The notes under the pieces are model-generated. The model had not been told where the DNA came from and did not search any database. It worked only from the letters and a program-made list of their open reading frames with translations. A stretch of 64,000 nucleotides of DNA from Dendrophyllia cribrosa (Eukaryota; Cnidaria; Anthozoa; Scleractinia; Dendrophylliidae): contig JAJLRJ010000006.1 in assembly GCA_024195265.1 (NCBI GenBank), forward strand, positions 988,501 to 1,052,500, in the 5' to 3' direction. Positions 12,501 through 24,500 of the stretch are shown here, piece after piece. The translations under genes were made by a program, and so were the position numbers. Position 1 is the first letter of the stretch; the number at the start of each line of letters is the position of its first letter.

Positions 12501-15500
12501 ACCTGACTGATTCTGTGTTCTCCAGTGAAAGAGTCGTTACCATTAACGTCACCTCATTGAAGTCAGATTGCACTTACTTATTTAACTTATCAGTAGCAAA
12601 AGACAGCAGAATAACGCGTACAGAGCATGCGTTAAAAGTGACGCCATCAATTACATTCTACATTCGGTAAGTTCTTTCGTTCTCATTAAACCAATCTGTC
12701 TTAGACGAAGACGAATTTTGCCCCATAATTCGTTTAAACACGGACTTTATACCATTTTCATAAATGGCGGCCGATTTTTTATTCTTTTATATGTATGCAG
12801 ATTAGACCTTCTAATATCAATTTTGAGGAACAATTTTTTTGAATTTTGCACATGCTAACGAGGCTAGTCAGGCTGATTAGCATGAATATTAAAGAATAAT
12901 TAATCGGCCGTCATTCATGAAAAAGGTCCATATTTAGACGAATTATCCGTCTTGAATTGGTCTCTGATAGAAATTGGGCCACTTTGTTCACGTTCACATC
13001 ATGTTTGGAGGGAACAACGGAGTACTTTAAAGTAATGCATTTTGATGTCTGTTACATCATTCTCGGTTTTAAAAACGGACATTCCAATATAAATAACCAT
13101 CAGATGTCATTTATATTTGGAGATTTCACTTTAATTCCAAGCTAGCGTGTTTGATTTTAATTACTTTCAGGTGCATCAATAATTGCAAGAAGAAGGTTAG
13201 TCCCCAGCGGCTTCTAACCCTTGAAGTGGTTTGTGGAAGCCTATCGTGCGCCTCTGTAGCCACATTTTCATGGACCATTCATATTCGTGCATTCGATAAC
13301 CAAGGAAAATCCACATGGAACGAATTAAATAACGCGAGTGGCTTGATGATAATTAATGTGAACACAACACAATTTAATTTACCAAGACTGGATGCTCTAA
13401 TTGCAGTCAGAGAAGGGCAGAAATTCCAAATCAAGGTTAAATCTATTTATCATAATGGACAGCAACAAGAACAAAAGGTTTATATATTCCCGATAAATGC
13501 GCCTCCGAAGCTGGTTCAGAGCGCAGATACTGGCTGTAAAGTGATGCCAAGAGAAGGCAGTGCGATCCTTACAGACTTTTATGTCACTTGCTTGGGCTGG
13601 TATGACAAAGATACACCACTGCGTTACGCTTTTAAATACACCTTCAGTTCCAGTACAATTATAATCCAAGATGGAAATGTTGGTAACGTGACGACCAAAC
13701 TACCCGTAGGGGACCCTGATGAGGATTACGAGCGTATCCTGGAGTTGCAGATTATCGATGCTTTTGGAGAATTTTCAACTGTCTATGTCAAAACAAAGGT
13801 ACTGAGAGACTTTCCACTTTCTTAAAGCAATACACGCCAGTAAATAGTTTGTTTTTTACTGTTATGTTATTTTATTATCTCTGAACGTAAAACGCACATA
13901 CAAAACTATAAATAGACTGAAAACTGAACTAAAGAAAAAGCGTTCTGAAGTAGTCTACACAAAACAATAGGTATAATGAGCGAAAACAATGCCTCAGCAC
14001 GTCCGTTTTACATTTAATACATTCCTTTGCCGTTCCCTGCAAAACAACAAGGTCAAATGATCAAATTGTTGGTTTTGTAGAGAGACCTTTTTGGGGTCTA
14101 ACAATTTGGCCTCATTCGCACCTCCTTGCACTAATATACCTGAGTACCCCCCCCCCCCCCCCCCCCCCCCCTGGGACGTGAGCACACGACGGTTAATTTT
14201 CCTTGCTCAATCCAATGTAACCTAATATTCCAACTTTGCATGTTTTTTAGGTAAGACCCCCACCTGCATCTGAGGCACTGTTAAAACTAATTAAGGAAGC
14301 AGAGAATGAAATGGAACTCCTAGTCCAGAATAAAAACGTCGACAAAGCCGCCGATATGGCAATTACGATTCTCTCTGTGGTTGATAACAACGATCAGCTA
14401 AAACAAGATGAAACGGTAAGATTGATACCTTGCAATTACAATAGTAGTGTAACATGAAAATGGGATGTGAATGGGGGTTGGTCTAGTGGTTAGAGTTTGG
14501 TCAATGGCTTTTTTTTTTTGAGCCAAGTACATTTATTTAGTCGCCTTGTTGGATTCCAAAAACAGTCAGGGAGTTAGAAAGTTAAGGGGGGCAAGGAAGA
14601 GTATTTTTTCTCACCCCTCTCTCCCTTCCCCTCCTTCTTCTTCCTGCCTGATGCCCATCCCGCATTATCCACTCTCCTCGATCTTTCTCTGCTTACATAA
14701 TCCAAGATTGCGGCTAAAAAAATTTGCTATCAAATACTCACGTTCTTTGGCTTAAAAAAACACCTGCTCTGCAGGATATTCCACGTTTTCTCTCTTCAAC
14801 CCTGATATGGACTTAAATTGAAGGGTGGGCGTGGTTACTGTAGCACTACGTCTAGTTGATTCATGATATGGAATCCTGAGATAAAGGTCGGCTTCTGAGA
14901 CCACTTTGCTCTTTAAAACTTTTTTCTTGTTCAATCTAATGTCCTCCTGAAAGTCTAAACCATAGATCATTTAACCGTATCAATGACAGTCGTATGCTCT
15001 ATCTTATTTTTAAGTGAAAAATTTTATCTGGTGTTTTATTTTTCAGTTTAAAGATTCGGTATTAGGAATAATGGCTGGAGTTGAGGTGAATCGCTTGAAC
15101 CTTGTGACAAAGGTGGCCGTTATTACTGCGTATTCCACCAAACGAGTGAATCACTCACTTCCGCAGTCTACGCAGGTTGGTTGAGATTGTTGGGGAGTTT
15201 TTTCGCGGGACTTCGTTAAAAGGGCGGACAAGGGGTAAAAACCTGGCCGGGAAAGAAGGGGTGGGAACCGGGGGAAATGAAAATGGCTCCCCACTTGACA
15301 TGACTGCCGTACAGTACGATCCGGATTTTAAGGATCTCCCTGTCGATTAAGCAACAAAGGTTCCACTTTCAAATTAAATATCAAGGAGGATGCTACGAAA
15401 GATATATTAATATGGTTTAGTTAATATGAATATCAGATGTCACAAAATACGTGTCAGTTACATACTGTAATGTCTAGAAAGAACCAACTCAGACAAAAAA

Positions 15501-18500
15501 AAAAGAGGTAACCTAGGCCAGCCGGGAATCTCAACCCGGATTTTCAGTTTATTGGTTCTATGCCTTCACCACGAGGCCACCTGAGGGCTTGGACAACGCT
15601 TTTGAGTGTTTGAAATTGGTCTTTGAGTGACTGGCTACACATATTCTGCTGGCGTTTTATTCAGTCCTCAGTTATATATTCACAATATACCTGCTTGTTT
15701 TCTTTCTCTAATATTGCTGTTTTTGTTCACAAACAGGAAAATGTACTTACGTTGTTGACAAAATCAACAAATTTCATGGCAACGATGAAAAACGACACAA
15801 CAAAAGAGCTTAAAGTTGGTGACCAAATTAACGTGAATATTGTAACTGGAATTGGAAACGTTATGAGGTCTTCGTCTAAGGATGCTAGTTACAAAAACAC
15901 GGTGGACGTGGATCCTAATGTGAACAGAGAAAAGGTATTATTTTATTGTTTAACCTTTTCCAGAGTAGGAAGGAGTACTGAACAGTTTCCTCCAACTACT
16001 GTGAACTCAAGACTATATAGGTCCGCCACCCCTCGCCCTCTTTTGGAAGGTCACACCACAACAGTACACTGGGGATTATGTCCTTTAACTCTTTGCGATA
16101 ACTACCATTCTCCAGGCCAGGTAGCATGAGAATGTGTAAGGGACAAAGCCAACGGTTTATGCATTTAATGCTTCGAGTAAATTTTTTAAATGGCTAAGTA
16201 CATTTTTAACTAGTTTTCTCATAGATTTTCTTACATTGTATACCATATAGATATGTTTTTATGTTTCTTATTTTATTGTAATTTTTTTAGGACCCTTTTG
16301 TAAAACACATGAAAGTAAAGAAGGCTTCCTCTTTAAATATTAAAGTTATTATTATTATCGTTACAACTTTGAAGTCGATAAGGACCATGTTCACATGATA
16401 GCAACGGTGTAATTACCGTACTTAATTTTTCACTCCCAGAGTCAATTATGGAGACATGTAGTGCAGTTCTAACATTTGAAGCTCGTGTCGACAAAATACT
16501 ATGGTGTGACCATTCAAATGAAATCTCTTTGGCAGTACTTTTGCGTGGTACCATTTGTTTTTCAATATTTTACATAATGAAATTTGAGATTTTTCTTGAA
16601 TTTTGATTTTTGGCACTTTTCAGAGAGGATGGAATCCACGCCAAGATGTGATTTCGGAACCTCCGGAGTACAAGTCCAGCACCCTGAACACTAGGCAACA
16701 GCGCCTCCTCAAATGCAATGCATAAGAGAACCTCTAATAAATTGGACTTTAGTAATTTCAATATAACTATTTTGAAAATATCTTACATATATCTGGATAG
16801 CCATAAAGAAGTTTTAAAACGACAGAATTGTAAAGCTGTAGACTTATCTGAAACCCCCTATGAATATCAAAATATTTTATTTTATGTCATTTTGTTTTCC
16901 TGTATCTCAGAGTAGGGATATTACAAAGAACTGCATGAAACTTGTAAACACGATGAAGGACGAAGTTATCAAGGCAGAAGGAATCTGTGAAAACCCAATC
17001 GTCATTACTACTCCGTTTCTCAACTTAACGGCCTGCATAGAAAAAGCAAACGACATGAAAGTACAGAAGCTGCTTAAAGGAGAAAACGGAGTCAAGTTAC
17101 CTCATCCCAGTGTCCTGTTTCCGGGACAGGTGTTGGATGATAACACGTTGGTCGATGTTAAGGTAGAATACTTTATTCCCTTTGACTTCTACGATACATT
17201 AATCCTTTTTATTCCAAATGAGCCTTAATCCTCGCCATTCCTAATAGGCCTTTTTACTTAAGTCCTCGTTCACACGGATGCATATTTTTTCTAAGCATCA
17301 GAAGGGAGCGAACGTACGTACGTCGTCCAAACCTTGAAGAAAACGGGAACCCCAATTCCCAAAGTATAAAGCAAGGCTGACACTACGTAGAACATTTAAC
17401 GCGATAACGACATGATAGAGCCCAAACTGAAAGCCAAAATGCAACCGTGGACAGCTGTTTCGACCTGGTTGGGTCTCGTCAGCACGGTGTAGCAGCAAAA
17501 AGATAGAAAGCGCGAAAGCCAATTCTCTACCAAATCGCACGTGGTGATGGCAACAGATGAGCTCAAATTCAAACGTTGCCAATTGACCCACGTCACAGCG
17601 GCGCGTGACCATGAGTAATAGGCTAAGGAATGGTTCTGCCTATCCTCACTTTCTTTATCGCGACAACGACATGATATTTCAGATTCTTTGCCTGTTACTC
17701 TATCTTTTTGCTGCTACACCGTGCTGACGAGACCCAACCAGGTCGAAACAGCTGCCCACGGTTGCATTTTGGCTTTCAGTTTAGGCTCTATCATGTCGTT
17801 GTCGCGTTAAATGTTCTACGTAGTATCAGCCTTGCTCTATACTTTGATTGTATCTCTTTTTTTGTCTGACTAGATCTGCTACAGATCCTACGTACACCGG
17901 CAGCATTTTCGTTCGCGGTCCTTTGCTTCTTATTTATCAATTCTCAAGCATGTTAAGGCATGATTCAGAGCCTAATTTGCACAAAATCTGAAAACGATCG
18001 TAATCTGATAGATAAGATGATAGATATAATGTATTTGTATGGTTTTCCCTTATATGAATCTGGCCGGAATGGTTGACTATGATTTACAGTTAAAGAGTTA
18101 TTTAGTAAAAGAGGTCACGTGACATATTTTGTCTCTTAATATCTTGTTAATAAAATTTAAAAAAATTGTCCATTCCGGACACGGATAGTCTTTATGCATA
18201 AAGGTAAAAAATTGCATATGATTTTCTCTTACTCCATTTGAAGTTTCCTTTTTGTCCAAATTATGACGTCATCAAACACGTGACCACAATAATCAAACCC
18301 TAAGGAATTTAAGGATACTAAATCCAGTTTGATATATACTTTTTTGTGATTGTTTGGGCTAAAGAACATTACTTCCAAAGGGATGAACCATGCCTTAAAG
18401 TGCTACTATGATCATATTTGTGAATTCATTTCTGTTTACATATTTTGAAAATATAAATAAGTATTACTTACCGTGCCAAATTTTGGGTCGAAATTTGTTC

Positions 18501-21500
18501 TGGAAGTGTGTTTATTTGCATTGTAATTTTCGAAATCGTCTTGCCGCCATTACTCGATTCAAAAAATGGACGGGACACAAATTTCGGGGAGTTAGGGCGA
18601 GTCGTGAAACAGAAGACTCACATTCAGAAGTACTGCTGGAGGAATCTGAAGGATATGATATCTTGAATGCTTCGAAATTCTTTTCCGAATTGTTGCCTCT
18701 CAAATTCCGCTTTATTTCTCTGCCAAACTATAAATGCAAATAATTGTTTGTCTTTTACGTCACATCACGTGATCAGAAGTAAGACCGCTTCACCGGAAAG
18801 TCATGGACTTTCATTTTCGAACTGAGTAATGGTGGACGGTTTACACGGAGTTTTTATTCAGAAATTTTCAGTGCGGTTACACGTATACCGAACTAATTTA
18901 TCGCGATTCCTATTATTTTGAGCCTATTTGATAGTTTGCTGGTGAAAAAAGTGGAAAACAAAATAACATATTTTGTGTTTTATCTTTTATTGTAGATAGT
19001 TGGACTTACATAATATTACAGTGCAACCTCTACTTTAAGACACCTCTACTAAGGGGACACCTCCATTAAGGGGACACTACTTCTCCTGGTTGCGGCCGGC
19101 AAAACGCTCATATAATCTTTGTAATTATTACATCTATTAAAGGGACACTTCTATTAAGGGGACACTTCTCCTGGTCTCGATGGTTTCTCCTTTATGGAGG
19201 TTCCACTGTATTAGAATCAAGAGAGAACATGCGGCAAGAGAACAGAACACCGTACCGTGATGGCCGTTTATAATTTATTGTTATTTTGTTTCCATGCTTT
19301 GAAGGTCATTTCTATTCTCGTTCCCATGGCCATACGGTTTCTTCTTGCACAAAGATAAGACATCTGACCAATCAGGTATCGTCTTTGAAAATATTCACGA
19401 AGTATAGCACGGAAGAAAAACAGATTCCAGAAAGTTAAACATTCCAATAGGTTAATTCTATGGGGGAACTATTCTCTTACCCGATTTTCTCTTGTGCAAA
19501 TGTCTTTCCCTATAATTGTACTGTTGCCCAATGCTAAAAATTGCTAATTTTCGGTCTCGTCATGTTGTTTCTATTTATCTACAGCTTGTGTCGTTTAAGG
19601 AGAATCCATACACCTGGCACGTGAACTCCAGAATCATTAAATCTTCTGTTCTTGACGTGACTTTAAAGAACGTCACTTCTGGTAAAGCTATTCACGTGGA
19701 AGGTCTCACAGAACCCGTGGAATTATTCATCAAAAACTGGGAAAGGGAAGAACAAGAAAAGAAACGAAAAGAAAATAAGAAACCACAAGAAGAAACCTTT
19801 GTGAAGCCAAGCCCTCCAAACTCAATAAAAAACATGCGCTTTCACAAAATTTCGCTCTCTTTATATAAAGACGTGGAAACAGATATCAAGATAGTACCAT
19901 CGAATAACAATAAACTCGAAATCTATATCAGATATGGTGCAAGGCCAAAACCAGCAGAAAATAACTTTCAGACGATTGTCCCTAACTTTTCTACGTGCTT
20001 AAATTATACGAAGCAAGATGGGTTCTATAACTGTTTCTCCGACCCTTACCTGTTCACCATTTCACCAAAAATTACGGGGCATACGGGAACTCACTACTTA
20101 GGAATTCGCTATGTTCCTGAACCACTCATTAAGAATATTAGGAACAGTACACGCACCAAGAGATCATGCTGGGATGCCAGCGGTCGTCGTCAGAAGAGGT
20201 CATGCGTAGAAGTAAAGAGCCCGCCCTCTGTAGCAAAACTTGCGACTTCCGAATTCCAGAATGGCACTGACGTGAAGTATAAAATGACTGTTGGCATGGG
20301 AACGTGCATGTATTGGTCAGAGGAAACGGAAGAGTGGACAAACAAAGGCTGCAAGGTAAGGGCGAGTTTGTTTGACGGCATGGTAGACATAGGGATCTTG
20401 AGCAAAGAGAACGTTGACGTTCCAGACGTCAAGAGCAGAAACCCTTTAAAATTTTTGGCTAAAAGCAAAAGCGCGTCAAAAAAAAACACTTTCGTTGTGA
20501 TCCGTGACATGTAAACATTGACGTTACGTTGTTGCTGTTTAGGTCAATATTAGTTACTAAAGAGTGAAATTTATTCCTTTTGGTAACTGTGTGATGCTTG
20601 AAAAAGCGTGTGTGACACTTTGCAATTCGACAGGGAAGGACTAGCCCAGGGGTAGCTGTGGACATTATAGGGCACTTTTCACAGGGCGCCATTCGTAACA
20701 TTCCTAGAATCTCACCTTTCATAAATAAGACAGCAAGCATCATCTCCTTGGTATCAATATGGATTAAAACGGTTAAGTAGTGGGAGGTTGGAGGTACAAG
20801 AGACCTTATTACAGGTGTTAAAGGTATTATTACAGGTCTTGTGGATGCAGATTTTCCCTCTCACTTGGTCTGTAACTTACAGCAGGTTGTATTAAGAACC
20901 AAATAGCCAATTGGAAATCAGTTACCACTGTTGAATGTAATTATTCACGATTTTCCTTACAATTTGTTTTAGATGGGCAGAGAATCCAAAGTTAGTAAAA
21001 TCCATTGTCTTTGCAATCATCTGTCAGCTTTTGGAGGAGACTTTTTTGTTGCTCCAAATCCAATCGACTTTGATAAAGTATTTGCCGAGTTCAGTCGGCT
21101 GGGGGAGACTGGAAACTTTGTAGTTTTGTCATTCGTTTGTTTGGTGTTTGGACTTTACGCCGTTGGCCTCGTTTTTGCCCGAAGAGCGGACAAGAAAGAC
21201 GATTTTGTGGTAAGTCTTCGGTATATATATTTGCTTAAAAATATACATTCCTATGGAAGCGACTATTGCAATCATGACGTAAATATAGTAGATTAATCCA
21301 AATAACCATTGGCCACCGTGAGAGTGAATAAGGACAACTTAGTTCGTCTTTATTTTCATGTCGTGAAGCCTGTAAAAAGGATTGAAGGCGTTATACGTGA
21401 TGATAAAAATGCTATCCTCATAATAGTGCCCTGACCTCGCAAGGAGGCCGACATGACCATGACAATGATTGCAACAGTTTATCTCCAACTTTAAAGACAA

Positions 21501-24500
21501 GCCACTAGCCAGAACTTTCTGAAAACAAAACTTATTCAAATCACTCTTGAGAACATTGACTGCTCGAATTATTTTAGCAATGGTAATAATACTCTGAGTT
21601 GTTTCATTGTGCAGTCTGGCGATTAAAAGTCGTACCATTTGTAGGCTTAAATCCAGTGGATGGATAACTTTGCGACACGTAACCCCATAAAACGTGATTT
21701 TCCTTACTTTGTAAGGAAAACCCCGCTTGAGATGAATTAATGTATTGCATTGCATTGTAAATAATTGTAGTGTATTGTATTGCATTGCATCGTATTGTGT
21801 TGTATTGTATTGTATTGCGTTGTGTTGTGTTGTATTGTGTTGTACTGCATTGCATTGCATTACATTGCATTATATTGTATTTGGTTCCGTGTTTGAAAGC
21901 TTCCAACGTTCTTGCCACCACTTTTTTTGATGAAGGTCCACTCACACGAGGCGAACTTAAAATTTTTCCTTTGAACTTTTGTTTTCAAGGTGGCGCCGAA
22001 TGTTCATCTGATGATGGGAGGAGACGGCGACTGCAAACACACTTACAAGATCTCCATCCAAACGGGGATCTGGAAGGGCAGCGGAACTACGGCAAATGTG
22101 ACAATAGTTCTGTTTGGTGAGAATGAATGCACAAGTCCTATTCTCTTATCACAAAACCATCTGGAGAAAAAGTTCTTTGCTCGAGGAAGCGTAAATACGT
22201 TTACCCTTCATCTTTCAAAATCTCTGGGATCGTTATTTAAAATTCAAATCTGGCACGATAACACGGGAAAAAACCCCGCTTGGTTTTTTCACCAGGTTTT
22301 GGTCACCTGTAACGCAACGGACGAAAAATGGTATTTTCTTGGCAACCGATGGCTTGCTCTGGAGAAAGGTAACGGCGAGATTGAAGCAGAGATTGTTTCC
22401 GCGGGAAAGAAGGAATCGCTGGCTTTTAGAAATCTGTTTTACTTCCGAGGTGCCAAAACTCTAAGCGAGAAACACTTGTGGTTGTCGCTGTTCACTAAAG
22501 CTCCTCATAGCACTTTTACGCGGTGCCAGCGCCTTTCCTGTTGCCTGTCGATCTTGTTTGCTGCCATGGTTACCAACGCGATGTTTTACAAACAGGGCGT
22601 TGCAATGGAAGACACGTTTAAGCTTGGACCTTTACTGTTATCCTGGACTCAAATCAAAATTGGACTTCAGAGTGGGTTGGTTGCAATTCCTGTCAATGTT
22701 CTTGTTGTTGCAATATTTAGAAACATAAGGCCATCAGCTTCAAAACAAAGTGATGACAGTAATAACGTAGAAGATACAAAACCAATCGGATGTTTTCCTC
22801 ATTTCTGTGTTTACATTGGCTGGGCGCTTTGTCTGGTGGCGTCTTTTGTGTCAGGGGCTTTCGTTGTTTTCTACAGCCTGATGTGGGGCAAGGAAGTAGC
22901 CAACCAATGGCTCGCATCAGTGACGATCTCGTTTTTCCAAGACGTCGTTGTAATTCAACCCATCAAGGTCATTGTTTTAGTATCACTGCTGTCACTCATC
23001 ATCAAAAAGCCAATAGAAAACGACGAAGTTTATGGGCAAGGTCATTCAAGCCAAAACATGGACAGGAAATTAATTTCATACCCTCCAAGAGATGACGAAT
23101 TACACGAGGTACGCTCTGTGAGTGTTCTGAATAGCAAACTCGTCAAGGCACTCATGGAGATCGCCATCTTCGTTTTGTTCCTGTCTCTTCTAATGATGGT
23201 GTGTTATGGGAACAGGGACAGTACGAGATATCAGCTCACGAAGTCAGTCAAGGGAGTCTTTAAAGGATTTGAGAAGGTTTGTTTTCCATTTCAAATTGCC
23301 TATCACCCCTAGAAAGTTATTTTCAGAATCAACTCTATGTACATTGAATAGTTGAATGGTAAAAGAGTTTCTTGTTTTGAACGTCGTGTTAGTGAGTTAT
23401 AGAGATTTGAATTTACAAAATGCTTATTAGATTACGTCAACCCGGGAATCATTTATTATACAACTACATGAACTTGTTTTCACCTCCAAGTAATATTTTT
23501 TACGAATCTATTGACTATATATCCACAGTTTATTTTTAGTATTTATCAACTTAATTATCCTCAAGCTGTAAACTGCGCATTGTAAATTGGCGTAGAAATA
23601 ATGGCAAATTCCCGGGTTGACGTCATCTAATTAGCATTTTGTAAATTCAAATCTCTATAACTCACAAACGCGACGTTCAAAACAAGAAATATTTTACCAT
23701 TCAAGTATTCAATGTACATAGAGTTGATGCTGAAAATAACTTTCTAGGGGTGATAGGCACTTTAAACTCCGTAAATACTCAAGCGTTGAAGGAGTTGTAG
23801 CAATTGGGAGCAATTTCACTCGATCGCTCGATCGATCGGCTGTAAACTTTAAGCCTGCGATATGTAATGGTCGCCTACCTTACCCATGGGTTGGCGTTGG
23901 AATGAGTGGAGTTGGACACAGGGGGTGGGAGGGGGGTGAGGTGGGTCGGTGGAGCAGAACGCCTAGGAGAGGGGAGAGTCCAAAAATGTGCAGAATCTTT
24001 TATTTAGAGCGTTTCGTATTCACGAGTTGGCTCATAGGAGCCTTTCATTGCTGTTATACTTCATTTCTATTTAGTAATGAGCCTTTCCGTTAATTAATAT
24101 TGTTGGTTTCCTAAAAAAACAAAAGGTAAAGCGACACACAAAAGAAAATATCAAATAGATAAAAGAGGTAAATGGGCTGCGTAACTATAACGACATCGCG
24201 ACGTTTCGATCGAATTATTTTTTCATTTAGCTTTAGTCTGGTTTACATGTATGCGAATGCTAAAAACAGCTAAGCCTCTGTTATAACAAGGAAAAACGTA
24301 TAAGAAGCCATCGAAGGTGATCAGCTTGTTTTCATATATGACCGCTACTGTTGTATCTGAACGACTTCAAAGTGCAAAATACATGATGTGCTGAAAAATG
24401 AAAATTTTGTTGTCAAGATTCGCGGAACTGAAACTGAGTATATGTTATGTATATTTTATTACATTGTCAACATCCTTTATATTCTGTAGGTGAATAGCAT

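Noticed and set aside
14473..14520. A-box-like TGGTCTAGTGGTTAGAG in intron 9 of gene A
   Set aside because: No B box within range; at most a SINE relic.
21339..22120. Long frames over the ATTGT/ATTGC microsatellite
   Set aside because: Low-complexity repeat open on both strands; not coding.
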